From Bacteroidota bacterium (GTDB lineage Bacteria > Bacteroidota > Bacteroidia > NS11-12g > UBA955), in NCBI GenBank assembly GCA_018333525.1, contig JAGXTF010000012.1:1-64000 (forward strand): DNA of 64,000 bases. The letters are read 5' to 3'. Numbering within the stretch: the first letter of the stretch is position 1; the number at the start of each line of letters is the position of its first letter. A model generated the notes under the pieces. The model was given only the letters and a program-made list of their open reading frames with translations. It did no database searches and was not told the origin of the DNA. Both the position numbers and the translations under genes were made by a program. This document shows, piece after piece, positions 36,228-46,032 of this stretch.

Positions 36228-36391
36228 TGTATTGGTTGTGAATAAAGGTTGAATTTCCGTTTGATCTCCATTTTGAAATATCGCAATATCCATAACTGGT
36301 ATGTGTTTTAGCGTGTAATGGCCAAACAGTACAATTCCGGTAAAACTTAAATATTCGTTGTAAATAAATGACCAAATGTGGAGATTTTTCT

Positions 36392-36399
36392 TACATTTG
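36392..36399 (+). promoter_or_regulatory. Possible -7 element of the adenylate cyclase-halogenase operon
   Basis: TACATTTG matches TAnnTTTG, 23 bases before the ATG at 36423. No TTG lies at 17-23 bases upstream, so the promoter would be weak or activator-dependent. Confidence 0.35.
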
Positions 36400-36422
36400 A
36401 GGTCACAAGCAACTGGGAATGA

Positions 36423-38402
36423 ATGCATAGAAATTACTTCCTCCTCATTTTATTTGTCTTTAATTTATCCTTATTCTCTCAAAACAACAACGCATTGCAA
36501 TGGAGCAATGACGTGCGGGAAATACAGGAGTTTCAGACAATTCCGGACCGAAATTTTAGTCCGAAATCGGCCATGTCACAGTCCAACTGGAGGGTGCATC
36601 ATTCAAATGAATCGAATTTGTCTGCCGACACAAATACCTATTGGGCGCGATTTGCATTGGTGAATCAAACGGATGCAGATCATACCTGGATTTTGGAATT
36701 GGATAAATGGACCGACGTTCAATTGTATATAAACGGAGATGATAAAAATCCAAAACGAACCGGACATTTTGTTGCCTTTGACAAAAAAGATTTTGCACAT
36801 GCAAATTACAATTTGTTGCGGGTGGATATACAAGCCGGAGACACAGTTTCCTGTTTGTTAAGGCTGGAGAAGTCCAACGCTTATTTCGCGGTTCCTGCCA
36901 GCTTTGAATTTAAGGCCATGAGTCTGGAAAAGTATTTTTCCAATCAATTTAAAAGCAGGATTTGGCTGGGATTGTTTCTCGGTTTTTATCTGATAATGCT
37001 CGCTCATAATTTATTTATTTACTGGTCTACCAAAGACCATTACTATGTGCATTATTTAATCATACTGGCCACACTGTTGTTGCTTACGCTACACAACTTC
37101 GGATATACGGTTTCCCTGCTGCATTTTATTCCCAATTACGGGTTTATCCATGCAAAGGTTCAATTTATTCTCAGTGCAATACTCGGTGTAAATATGATAT
37201 TATTTACCCAGCAGTTTCTGCATTTGAAAACCGAATTTCCGCGCATTCATAAATTGTTGCGCATATTGATGATTCTGGTTATTCTAATGCCATTACCCTC
37301 CTTCTTCGGACAGGCAGAAGTGAATGAAAAAATTTCCGGAATGTTGGGGACACTTACCATGATAGTGATCATGATTACTGCGGTTAAATCCTGGCTCGCG
37401 AAATTTCCTTCATCCGATTATTTTGTAGTGGGATACGGCGCATTTTCAACCGGAATTGTAGTTTTATTGCTGAGTTTTCTCGGTATTTTACCGGCCTATT
37501 TTCTGGAATATTATCCTATGAATATCGGTTCCAGTATTGAAATGATTTTCTTTTCCATTGCGTTGGGGAACCGAATTAATTTACTGGCGAGAGATAATGA
37601 AGAAAAACAAAAACTTATCATTACACAGCTTCGTGCCAATGAAGAATTGCAGACAAAAGTGAACCGGGAACTGGACCAAAAGGTAAAAGAACGCACGATA
37701 GAAATTGAAAAGCAAAAAATAGAAATTGAGGAGCAACGCGATTTGGTTGCCATGGAGAAAAAGAAATCCGATGAATTGATTCTGAATATTTTGCCAGCAG
37801 CAACTGCTGAAGAATTGAAGCTTACGGGAAAGGCAAAACCCCAATACTATGAATCTGCTTCCGTATTATTTGCCGATATAGTTTCATTCACCAAAAAAGC
37901 TATGGAAGCAGAGGCAAATGAAATTGTTGCAGATCTGGATTATTGTTTTGGTGCATTTGACACCATAATGATGAAATACAATATGGAAAAAATTAAAACC
38001 ATAGGCGACGGTTATCTGGCAGTTGGAGGCATTCCTATTGCAAATGAAAGCAATCCCATGGATGCCATACGGGCAGGGATGGAAATGCAGGAATTCATGA
38101 AATCCTTTGCTGCTGCGAGAAAAGCGAAGGGAAAAAATGAATGGGGAATTCGAATTGGAATTCACACAGGACCAATCATTGCCGGAGTTGTAGGTAAAAA
38201 TAAATTTGCCTATGATGTTTGGGGCGATACCGTAAATACTGCATCGCGAATGGAATCTGCAGGAGAAAGCGATCGTGTGAATGTTTCTGAAAGCACCTAT
38301 TTATTGGCAAAAAATCATTTTACATTCGCTCACAGGGGAAAAGTGCATGCAAAAAATATTGGTGAAATGGACATGTATTTTGTGGTGAAAGAATTGAATT
38401 AA
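36423..38402 (+). CDS. Membrane receptor with 7TMR-DISM-like part and class III adenylate cyclase
   Basis: This 659-residue protein has a signal peptide (residues 1-19) and a periplasmic beta domain (20-175, with YWARFALVNQTDADHTWILEL). Seven membrane helices follow (about 180-385), then a coiled coil (390-455, KQKIEIEEQRDLVAMEKKK) and a class III cyclase domain (about 460-659). The catalytic domain has the metal site SVLFADIVSFT and EKIKTIGDGYLAVGG with Lys. YDVWGDTVNTASRMES has the Asp and Arg expected for ATP rather than GTP. It should make cAMP in response to an external ligand. The next gene starts 14 bases later, so the receptor heads the VioB-like/halogenase operon. Confidence 0.92.
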   Translation: MHRNYFLLILFVFNLSLFSQNNNALQWSNDVREIQEFQTIPDRNFSPKSAMSQSNWRVHHSNESNLSADTNTYWARFALVNQTDADHTWILELDKWTDVQLYINGDDKNPKRTGHFVAFDKKDFAHANYNLLRVDIQAGDTVSCLLRLEKSNAYFAVPASFEFKAMSLEKYFSNQFKSRIWLGLFLGFYLIMLAHNLFIYWSTKDHYYVHYLIILATLLLLTLHNFGYTVSLLHFIPNYGFIHAKVQFILSAILGVNMILFTQQFLHLKTEFPRIHKLLRILMILVILMPLPSFFGQAEVNEKISGMLGTLTMIVIMITAVKSWLAKFPSSDYFVVGYGAFSTGIVVLLLSFLGILPAYFLEYYPMNIGSSIEMIFFSIALGNRINLLARDNEEKQKLIITQLRANEELQTKVNRELDQKVKERTIEIEKQKIEIEEQRDLVAMEKKKSDELILNILPAATAEELKLTGKAKPQYYESASVLFADIVSFTKKAMEAEANEIVADLDYCFGAFDTIMMKYNMEKIKTIGDGYLAVGGIPIANESNPMDAIRAGMEMQEFMKSFAAARKAKGKNEWGIRIGIHTGPIIAGVVGKNKFAYDVWGDTVNTASRMESAGESDRVNVSESTYLLAKNHFTFAHRGKVHAKNIGEMDMYFVVKELN

Positions 38403-38416
38403 AATCGAATTTACGC

Positions 38417-40654
38417 ATGTCGCAATTTGATTTTCCAAGGCTCAATTTTACAGGCAGAAGTTATATTGATCCGGCTACGGCCAATAATGGCTGGTTCGTG
38501 CCACTGGTAATATTTCAACCCATTTCCATAAAAGCAGTTTGTCCGCCCAGGGTTTATGTAGATGCGAAATTTATTTTGAATGGTAAGTCGCTGGAGGATA
38601 TTGAGGCAATATTACCACCGGGTGCAGAAATAAAAGAGGATTTTGAAGGGCTGTATAAGGGCGCGAAATATGTAGAAATATTGAGTATCCATACAGAATC
38701 GGTTTTTAAAGAATGGGCTGGAATTCCTTTGGGAAATTATGAAGCCGATAAAGCGTACTGGCGGCTGTATCAGGCTGTAGGCCCGAATGCAAAAGGTACC
38801 CAGTCTTTAATTGGCGCTACCCCCGGATATTGGAATTATTATGGAACCATGCAATACCGTTTTCTGCAAGCAGATATATGTAGTGTTGCGGTGAATGATA
38901 ACCATTCGGTTACACAAATATTTACTGAGGATTCGGAAAATTTGCCACCTGAAATAGGTGAAATGTTGGGTGCCAAACTGGATATGTTTTCGAAAATTGG
39001 GGATTATTCTACCCATGAAGCCGTAATGGTAGATCTGTTGCCCACAATGGCCATGTACAGCCAGATTTTTTGCAACAGATTGAACATGCTGAAAGGTGAT
39101 AAGGTCCTTTTTTCAGGCAGCCCCAAAAAAGGTTCCTTAAGGCTGGTAAATGCATTTCGCGTGGTAAATGAAAATATGCCACAGGGGGCATCCGGTACAT
39201 TTTTCTCGGCAATTCCTCTGGAAGATCTGGATGATGGTTTGCAATCTCCGGTGATTCAATTCTTGGATCAGTATAGAGATAAAAGTAGAAAATTAAAGGG
39301 CATATTTATCCAACAGGTAATATCAGAAGTCGAGGAAGTGAGATCTGTGAATTACAAACAAAACGGAAAAGTATCCAATGCGGCATTCGGAAAGCTCTGT
39401 GGAACCATTTCACCATGGTATGACGAGGATATGCTGAACTGGCCTGTTGCGAGACAACTCAATGGCGGAATTCCTTTTTTAAAACACAGTGTACCCGGAT
39501 ATATTTCACCTGTTGCAGTAATGACTCCGATGTTGTTTCAATTTCAGGAAGCACGCAATATGCTGGTAGTGGATTTTTTGAATAATTTTCCGGTAATCAA
39601 TACCTCACACTTTGGCGATACACCTGCAGAACCCAGCCCGAAAGAAACCAATACTTATGAAACTTACCCGCTGGGAACTCTGGATTTTGTATTGCAATAT
39701 GAATCGGAAAACAGTGTAGAGAATATCCCAATTGGTTCCATAACTATAGACCACAAAAACTGGCCCAGAGAGAAATATTTTAAAGAGGGCGGCATCGTAG
39801 AAATTCCTATTCCGGACCATTCAAATTTAAGCAGTGAAAAATTAAGGAATGGAAACCTTTTGGTTTTTAACAAACAAATTTCTGCAGATGCACCCTTGAT
39901 GATAGAAACTCCGTATGTAATTACTTCGGAACAGTGCGGCATGTATTCTGAAGTAGATCAGGATCCGGCGGTAGGCTTTCGAAGTAATAGCCATTTGCGC
40001 GAACCTTTTTTTATTCGAATTTTCAAACATGGCGTTCCACAAAAAGAAAAAACAAGAATTTATATCATTGAAATAAAAATCAGTGATGGGGGTGCAATGA
40101 AACAGGAACGTTTGTATCGGATCGAAGATTACTGCGATATGGATCGCATTACCTTTCCCAATCACGAGGCTGCAAATGCAATTTATTTGTTTTCGGCAAA
40201 CGCACCACAGTTGCCATTAACACCGCAGTACCCGGTGCAACTGTTAACAACCGGTTTTTTTGTAAATCTGAAAGTTTTGCCAACCCATGATTACGGAAGG
40301 TTTTTAAATCCGAAACATCCTGAATACAGAAAGGTAACCTTTGCAGATTTGTACGACGAAATTTTTAAGACCTATTCTATGATAACTCCATTGATGCGTT
40401 TTGAAAAACACCGTTGGGATAATGAACATATGGCAAAATTACTGGTGGAAAAAACCCACCCTGAATTCTGGGCAGATGCAGGTTATATGCCTATTAGCCG
40501 CGATCTTTCAGAAGACCAGTTGGAACTGATCTGGCAATGGGCATCGGAATTTAAAAAACTGGAAAAACCAATTCCCATTCGCGGATTAAAGAAAGAAATG
40601 GCGACGATTTTAAAAACGGAGCATTTAGATGGAATTGAATTTTTTAATAAATAA
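38417..40654 (+). CDS. VioB N-terminal-like protein
   Basis: This 745-residue protein has no signal peptide. Its opening FDFPRLNFTGRSYIDPATANN closely follows the start of violacein enzyme VioB (DFPRIHFRGWARVNAPTAN). Its end, GYMPISRDLSEDQLELIWQW, matches VioB just before the ferritin-like domain (YYMPSTRELSAPKARLFLKYL). The ferritin-like catalytic domain is absent here and is encoded two genes later. In VioB and its relatives StaD and RebD this half has no proven separate activity. Here it may act as a scaffold or partner. Its neighbour 15 bases downstream is the halogenase gene. Confidence 0.8.
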   Translation: MSQFDFPRLNFTGRSYIDPATANNGWFVPLVIFQPISIKAVCPPRVYVDAKFILNGKSLEDIEAILPPGAEIKEDFEGLYKGAKYVEILSIHTESVFKEWAGIPLGNYEADKAYWRLYQAVGPNAKGTQSLIGATPGYWNYYGTMQYRFLQADICSVAVNDNHSVTQIFTEDSENLPPEIGEMLGAKLDMFSKIGDYSTHEAVMVDLLPTMAMYSQIFCNRLNMLKGDKVLFSGSPKKGSLRLVNAFRVVNENMPQGASGTFFSAIPLEDLDDGLQSPVIQFLDQYRDKSRKLKGIFIQQVISEVEEVRSVNYKQNGKVSNAAFGKLCGTISPWYDEDMLNWPVARQLNGGIPFLKHSVPGYISPVAVMTPMLFQFQEARNMLVVDFLNNFPVINTSHFGDTPAEPSPKETNTYETYPLGTLDFVLQYESENSVENIPIGSITIDHKNWPREKYFKEGGIVEIPIPDHSNLSSEKLRNGNLLVFNKQISADAPLMIETPYVITSEQCGMYSEVDQDPAVGFRSNSHLREPFFIRIFKHGVPQKEKTRIYIIEIKISDGGAMKQERLYRIEDYCDMDRITFPNHEAANAIYLFSANAPQLPLTPQYPVQLLTTGFFVNLKVLPTHDYGRFLNPKHPEYRKVTFADLYDEIFKTYSMITPLMRFEKHRWDNEHMAKLLVEKTHPEFWADAGYMPISRDLSEDQLELIWQWASEFKKLEKPIPIRGLKKEMATILKTEHLDGIEFFNK

Positions 40655-40669
40655 TCAGTCATCCAAAGA

Positions 40670-42550
40670 ATGGAAATTAAAATACCGGATAAATTAACAG
40701 ACGTAGATATTTTACTTCCGGCCAGCGGTGAAATAATAATTCGCAGAAACAGGGATGTAAATCAAATTAATGGTATAGCACCGGAGTTATTTATTAAAAT
40801 ATGGAACAACATAGACGGAATAAAAAGCACTACAGAAATTCACGCCCAATGTGCAGAGGATTTAACTCCTGAAAATCTAACAGATTTCTTGAACACCATC
40901 AACGGTATATGCATTCGTTTTGTTGGTGAAAAATTAGAAACCGTTCAGTTACATAAATCTCCGGAGGCCGGAGAAAAAATGATACCCTTACTGGCGCCGG
41001 AGGATTTTGATGGTGTTTGTGTGAGGAATTTAGATGCCGGAAAAGATGCAGATCAGATTTATAAAAAAGTGGTAGTGGTGGGTGGCGGTACGGCAGGTTA
41101 TTTTACTGCATTGGCATTGAAGAAAAAAAGACCGGAATTACAGGTAACTATTGTTGAAAGTACTGGTATTCCGGTAATTGGGGTAGGGGAAGCAACCACT
41201 CCTGTGATACTGTCTTTTTTGCATGAAGTACTGGATATCCATCCCATGGATTTATATGAAGCGGTAAGACCTTCATGGAAACTGGGTATTAAATTCGATT
41301 GGGGTCTTCCCGGTGATTATCACTTTTTTAATCCATTTGGATTAAATAATCTTTTAGAAAGCGATTATTATAACAACGGCCTGGATTATGTAACATTGGG
41401 AACCACCCTGATGATGCAGGGGAAGGGATTAATAGCGAGAAAGAGAAACGGAGAATATTATTCTCTGATGAATCAGGTGGGATATGCCTATCATTTGGAA
41501 AACAGAAATCTGATTCAATTTTTGAGAAGTATTATTCTGAAATCGGATATTGAATGGCTGGACCGTGTGGTGAAAAATGTGAAAGTGGATGAAAATGGAG
41601 ATGTTTCAGCAATTGTTACGGACCGGGAAGAGGAGTTGTCGTATGACCTGTATATCGATTGCAGCGGTTTCAAATCTCTGTTACTGGAAGGTGCAATGAA
41701 AAGTGAATTTATTCCATTTGATAAAACACTTTTTACGGATCGGGCAGTAACGGGAATTTACAATATTGAAGGGAATCCAAATCCTTTTACATTGGCACAG
41801 AGCATGCACCATGGCTGGAACTGGAATATTCCGGTGGATGGGGAAAACCACAGGGGATATGTGCATGCTTCTGCTTTTTGCACCGTGGATGAAGCCATGG
41901 CAGAAATGCAAAAAGTAAATCCCCAGATTACCGATTTTAAAGTAGTTCATTTCAAGTCCGGAAGGCACAGGGAATTTTGGAAAAACAATGTAATCGCCAT
42001 TGGCAATTCTTATGCATTTGTAGAACCCTTGGAATCCACCGGTCTGCATATGATTATTGAAAGTGTAAAGACATTGCTGAAAAATCTTCCGGCTGAAAAG
42101 GGGAATAACACAGCCATTCGCGAAGCAGTGAACCAAAAAGTTGCCATGCAATGGGATTACATCAAATGGTTTTTGGGAATACATTTTAAATACAACAAAA
42201 AATTTGATACCCCATATTGGAAACATTGCCGAAATGAAACAGATGTTTCCGGTGTGCAGGACTTGCTGGACCTCTATGGACAAATAGGACCACTCACCAT
42301 TATTGCAGAAAATGATCCGGAAATATTGCAGTCTTTGGTACATGACCAGGTTTTTGGTGCTCACGGTTTTGATTATATGCTGATGGGCCAGAAAGTGCCT
42401 TGGGGCAAGCAGTTTCGTGTAGTACCTGAAAAAAGCGACTATTTGGAAAAGAGAAAAAAATGGCAGGAAATTGCAGATGAAGCATTAAGCCATAAAGAAT
42501 CGCTGGATTTGTTCAAAAACCATCCCGATTTAATTCGAGAAATAATATGA
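40670..42550 (+). CDS. Flavin-dependent tryptophan halogenase-like enzyme with N-terminal RRE/PqqD-like domain
   Basis: This 626-residue protein has a halogenase domain starting near 133 with the FAD loop VVVGGGTAGYF, then GVGEATTP (171-178) and SWKLGIKF, where K204 aligns with catalytic Lys79 of PrnA. GWNWNIP (GWxWxIP) and EPLESTGL, with the Glu/Ser of PrnA 346-347, are also present. An active halogenase or flavin oxygenase is expected. Residues 1-95 are extra. GIAPELFIKIWNNIDG and TEIHAQC, then LTDFLNTINGICIRF, follow the PqqD/RiPP-recognition-element pattern. This suggests that the enzyme grips a peptide leader. A separate flavin reductase is not visible in the window. The stop overlaps the next start by four bases. 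Confidence 0.85.
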   Translation: MEIKIPDKLTDVDILLPASGEIIIRRNRDVNQINGIAPELFIKIWNNIDGIKSTTEIHAQCAEDLTPENLTDFLNTINGICIRFVGEKLETVQLHKSPEAGEKMIPLLAPEDFDGVCVRNLDAGKDADQIYKKVVVVGGGTAGYFTALALKKKRPELQVTIVESTGIPVIGVGEATTPVILSFLHEVLDIHPMDLYEAVRPSWKLGIKFDWGLPGDYHFFNPFGLNNLLESDYYNNGLDYVTLGTTLMMQGKGLIARKRNGEYYSLMNQVGYAYHLENRNLIQFLRSIILKSDIEWLDRVVKNVKVDENGDVSAIVTDREEELSYDLYIDCSGFKSLLLEGAMKSEFIPFDKTLFTDRAVTGIYNIEGNPNPFTLAQSMHHGWNWNIPVDGENHRGYVHASAFCTVDEAMAEMQKVNPQITDFKVVHFKSGRHREFWKNNVIAIGNSYAFVEPLESTGLHMIIESVKTLLKNLPAEKGNNTAIREAVNQKVAMQWDYIKWFLGIHFKYNKKFDTPYWKHCRNETDVSGVQDLLDLYGQIGPLTIIAENDPEILQSLVHDQVFGAHGFDYMLMGQKVPWGKQFRVVPEKSDYLEKRKKWQEIADEALSHKESLDLFKNHPDLIREII

Positions 42551-43596
42551 ATTCCGAAAATCGCGAAAAAATAATTCAGGAATTACAGGAAAAACTGATT
42601 GTAACCATTGAACTGGAACATTCCACAATTCCTCCTTATTTATATGCGTACTGGTCTGTAAAGGACAGGTCTTCTGAAACAGCCAGAGTACTGCTGGAAG
42701 TGGCAAAAGAAGAGATGATGCATATGGCAATGGCATGTAATATTTTACATGCCACCGGAGGTACTTTAAAATGCAACCATCCGGGTTTTATTCCGGATTA
42801 TCCATGTGCTTTACCAGGACATAGCAAAACGCAAACTCCATTTATTGTGGGATTAAGAAAATTATCCCTGTTAAGTATCGTTACATTTCTTGAAATTGAA
42901 AGACCACGAGCCGCCAATCCTCTGGTGAAATTAAATAAACCGGGAACGAATAAACCTATTGATGCAGGCTGGGAAACCATAGCTGATTTTTATATGGAAA
43001 TTACAGCACTTATAGCCAAATTGGATGACAGTGATTTTCAAAAAGGAAGGCAATTAAACAACACGGATAAACCAGATAACAGTGGAATATTGTTTGCCGT
43101 ACAGAGCAAAGCGGATGCATTAAAATGTGTTGCTGAAATAATAGAACAGGGAGAAGGATTTGGATTTCAGGATGCCGATTCTGAGGAATCCCATTTTTAT
43201 CGTTTCGTGGATATTTACCGAAAAATGGGGGGCACCGGAAAAATTGAAGATGGCATTTTCAATGCAAACGAATTGCGAGATACCTATGATAAAAATGTGT
43301 ATGCGGAATTTGAAAAACAAATTATACATCTGGTACCAAATCCGAGAGAAGACAAATACAGTACCGAGGCATATGAATGGCAGAATAAAAGATTTAATTC
43401 CATTTATAGCCGCATGCTGGATGACTTATGCAGTGGAATGTTAATGGATAACCCTGAAATTGGCGGAGCGATAAAAGCCATGTTTGCATTGGGAAGACAT
43501 GCCGATGCCATTATGAGTATACCTGCCTGGAGAGAAGTGGAAACTGCGCATTTCGGACCCAGTTTTGAATATTTGGAACCAGGCGAAAGAATCTGA
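42547..43596 (+). CDS. Ferritin-like protein resembling VioB C-terminal domain
   Basis: This 349-residue protein is of the ferritin-like type found at the C-terminus of VioB/RebD/StaD (iminophenylpyruvate dimer synthase domain). Helix 1 carries ELEHSTIPPYLYAYW, helix 2 KEEMMHMAMACNIL, and later helices FLEIERP and EESHFYRF. Together these give the two E-x-x-H pairs expected for a di-iron or related metal centre. It is translationally coupled to the halogenase (ATGA overlap). With the VioB N-terminal-like protein it rebuilds a complete VioB in two parts. In this setting it may act on a modified Trp/Tyr peptide rather than on free indolepyruvate imine, which is inference. Confidence 0.85.
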   Translation: MNSENREKIIQELQEKLIVTIELEHSTIPPYLYAYWSVKDRSSETARVLLEVAKEEMMHMAMACNILHATGGTLKCNHPGFIPDYPCALPGHSKTQTPFIVGLRKLSLLSIVTFLEIERPRAANPLVKLNKPGTNKPIDAGWETIADFYMEITALIAKLDDSDFQKGRQLNNTDKPDNSGILFAVQSKADALKCVAEIIEQGEGFGFQDADSEESHFYRFVDIYRKMGGTGKIEDGIFNANELRDTYDKNVYAEFEKQIIHLVPNPREDKYSTEAYEWQNKRFNSIYSRMLDDLCSGMLMDNPEIGGAIKAMFALGRHADAIMSIPAWREVETAHFGPSFEYLEPGERI

Positions 43597-44204
43597 TGAA
43601 AAAAGGATTATGGTTGCCTTTTTTGATTAGTGTAGCAATTGTAATTGCAATATTTCTTCTATTTCCTGAAGCCGAAAATTATTTTCAAATCGCATTACAA
43701 AATGTTAAAGAGAGCAAATCCACCTTTTCAGTTTGGAGTTTTTTAATTCTCACTTCCGACATTTTTTTACCCGTTCCATCCAGCATTGTTATGTACTTCA
43801 ACGGTTTGGTTCTTGGAGTAATTTGGGGTTTTTTGCTTTCGATGTTTTCTGTGTTTTTATCTTCGGCTTTAGGATATTATGCAGGTAGAATTGGAGCCTG
43901 GGGTGTGAAAGCAGTAGAGGATGAAAAAGCAAATGCTTTTATGGAGAAATACGGAATGTTGGCAATTTTGATTAGCAGGGGAATACCGGTACTTTCTGAA
44001 AGTATTTGTTTTGTGAGTGGCTACAGGAAATTCCCTTTTGGAAAATATATGGCATATTCCGTGCTCGGTTATTTGCCGGTTGCAATCATATATGCATGCT
44101 TTGGTACTTTGGGTGAAAGCCAGGATTTGTTTTTGATATCTTTTGGTGCGTCCCTGTTGTTTTCCGGATTGATTTATGTGGCAGTTTCCCGATGGAGAAA
44201 GTGA
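43596..44204 (+). CDS. DedA/VTT-domain membrane protein
   Basis: This 202-residue integral membrane protein has about five hydrophobic segments. It also has the VTT/SNARE-associated Golgi signature (FLPVPSSIVMYFNGLVLG, LGYYAGRIG, and SRGIPVLSESICFVSGYRKFPFGKY in pieces). DedA-like proteins move or flip lipids, and some act as transporters. The start overlaps the preceding stop (TGATG), making it the last gene of the halogenase operon. It could serve export or self-protection for the cluster product, but a chance neighbour cannot be excluded. Confidence 0.9.
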   Translation: MKKGLWLPFLISVAIVIAIFLLFPEAENYFQIALQNVKESKSTFSVWSFLILTSDIFLPVPSSIVMYFNGLVLGVIWGFLLSMFSVFLSSALGYYAGRIGAWGVKAVEDEKANAFMEKYGMLAILISRGIPVLSESICFVSGYRKFPFGKYMAYSVLGYLPVAIIYACFGTLGESQDLFLISFGASLLFSGLIYVAVSRWRK

Positions 44205-44289
44205 GGTGATATGCTTCGTTTATCACAAGGAAAGAGCATCTACCCCTGATTTTTATTATTCTTTAAAATATAGCAGCTAATTTCGCGGA

Positions 44290-46032
44290 ATGTATCGTAC
44301 GCATAACTGTGGTGAATTGCGCATGGAGCACGTTGGTGTGGAAGTCCGCTTATCCGGCTGGGTAGCGCGGAACAGGAACAAAGGATTTCTTTGTTTTGTA
44401 GACCTCCGGGATCGCTATGGCATTACCCAGTTGACCTTTAATGAACAAAAAAATGCAAAATTGCTGGAGCAGGCAACCTCACTTGGAAGAGAATTTGTAA
44501 TTACTGCCACGGGAATTGTAAGAGAACGCGAAAGCAAAAATCCCAATCATTCAACGGGTGATATTGAGATTGAGGTAAGTGAATTAATTATATTAAATGC
44601 TGCAAAAGTTCCTCCTTTTATTATTGAAGATGAAACCGATGGAGGAGATGATATTCGCATGCAATACCGCTATTTGGATTTGCGCAGAAATGTGGTTCGG
44701 AAAAATCTGGAATTGCGCCACAATTTGGCACAGGAAGTAAGAAAATACCTGGATAGCAAGGGTTTTTTGGAAGTAGAAACTCCGGTATTAATTAAATCAA
44801 CTCCTGAAGGAGCGAGAGATTTTGTGGTTCCAAGCCGCATGAATCCTGGGCAGTTTTATGCCCTGCCTCAGAGCCCGCAAACGTTTAAACAACTGTTAAT
44901 GGTGAGTGGATTTGACCGCTATTTTCAAATTGTAAAATGTTTCAGGGATGAAGATTTGCGTGCAGACAGACAACCGGAATTTACACAAATAGATTGTGAA
45001 ATGGGTTTTGTGGTGAGGGAAGATGTCATTCAAACATTTGAAGGTTTAACCAAACATCTTTTTCATAAAGTATTGAATTTGGAATTGGGCGAAATTCCGA
45101 GAATAACCTATGCGGAAGCTATGGAAAAGTATGGAAGTGACAAACCGGATATCCGATTTGAAATGCAATTTTGCGATCTCAGCAATATCGTAAAAGGCTG
45201 TGGATTTTCTGTTTTTGACAATGCAGAATCTGTACTTGCAATTAATGTAAATGGGGCAGCAGATTATACCAGAAAACAACTGGATGAGTTAACCGAATTT
45301 GTTAAAAAACCACAGATAGGAGCCAGCGGACTTATTTATTGCAGGTGCGAGAGTGATGGAAATTTAAAATCTTCGGTAGATAAATTTTATGATAGCCAAC
45401 AGCTTCAAAAATGGGCAGAGGCATGTAGTTCCAAACCCGGAGATTTGATCCTTGTATTGGCAGGTAATACGGCAAAAACGCGCAAACAATTGTGTGAGTT
45501 GCGACTGGAAATGGGCAGAAAACTCGGACTCCGCGATCCATTTAATTTTAAAGCATTATGGGTTGTGGATTTTCCATTGTTGGAACAGGATGAAGAAACC
45601 GGTAACTGGCATGCCATGCACCATCCATTCACAAGTCCTTTACTGGAAGATCTGGAATTAATGAATTCCAATCCGGGAGCGGTGCGGGCAGATGCCTATG
45701 ATTTGGTAATAAACGGCGTGGAAATAGGAGGTGGAAGTATACGCATTCACAACAGAGAATTACAGGAAAAAATGTTTTCACTTTTGGGATTTACTCCTGA
45801 AAGTGCAAAAGCACAATTCGGCTTTTTGATGAACGCATTTGAATTTGGTGCACCTCCACATGGTGGAATTGCATTTGGTTTTGATCGATTGTGTTCCATG
45901 TTTGGAGGTAGTGAAACCATTCGCGACTATATCGCATTTCCAAAAAATAATGCGGGAAGAGATGTAATGATTGATGCGCCAGCTGCTTTAGACGGAGCGC
46001 AATTAAAAGAGCTGGGAATAGAACTAAAGTAA
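44290..46032 (+). CDS. aspS: Aspartyl-tRNA synthetase
   Basis: This 580-residue class II synthetase charges tRNA-Asp in the cytosol. It has an N-terminal OB-fold anticodon-binding domain ([26 protein letters not shown]) in pieces. Motif 2 is [18 protein letters not shown], a GAD insertion domain lies around 275-400, and motif 3 is [15 protein letters not shown]. Length and order match bacterial AspS. Its end overlaps the end of the convergent kinase gene by nine bases. Confidence 0.97.
   Translation: MYRTHNCGELRMEHVGVEVRLSGWVARNRNKGFLCFVDLRDRYGITQLTFNEQKNAKLLEQATSLGREFVITATGIVRERESKNPNHSTGDIEIEVSELIILNAAKVPPFIIEDETDGGDDIRMQYRYLDLRRNVVRKNLELRHNLAQEVRKYLDSKGFLEVETPVLIKSTPEGARDFVVPSRMNPGQFYALPQSPQTFKQLLMVSGFDRYFQIVKCFRDEDLRADRQPEFTQIDCEMGFVVREDVIQTFEGLTKHLFHKVLNLELGEIPRITYAEAMEKYGSDKPDIRFEMQFCDLSNIVKGCGFSVFDNAESVLAINVNGAADYTRKQLDELTEFVKKPQIGASGLIYCRCESDGNLKSSVDKFYDSQQLQKWAEACSSKPGDLILVLAGNTAKTRKQLCELRLEMGRKLGLRDPFNFKALWVVDFPLLEQDEETGNWHAMHHPFTSPLLEDLELMNSNPGAVRADAYDLVINGVEIGGGSIRIHNRELQEKMFSLLGFTPESAKAQFGFLMNAFEFGAPPHGGIAFGFDRLCSMFGGSETIRDYIAFPKNNAGRDVMIDAPAALDGAQLKELGIELK

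Larger units (their letters stand above)
35971..36422. promoter_or_regulatory. Divergent control region between peptide operon and halogenase operon
   Basis: This 452-bp gene-free stretch separates the two divergent transcription units. It contains the peptide promoter at 36000-36029, a 14-bp perfect palindrome at 36214-36227 and a TACATTTG element at 36392-36399. The small open frames in it have no sequence support. Confidence 0.55.

Noticed and set aside
36132-36428. 98-codon minus-strand open frame in the divergent control region
   Set aside because: Its composition is unconvincing and it covers promoter-like DNA and the start of the cyclase gene.
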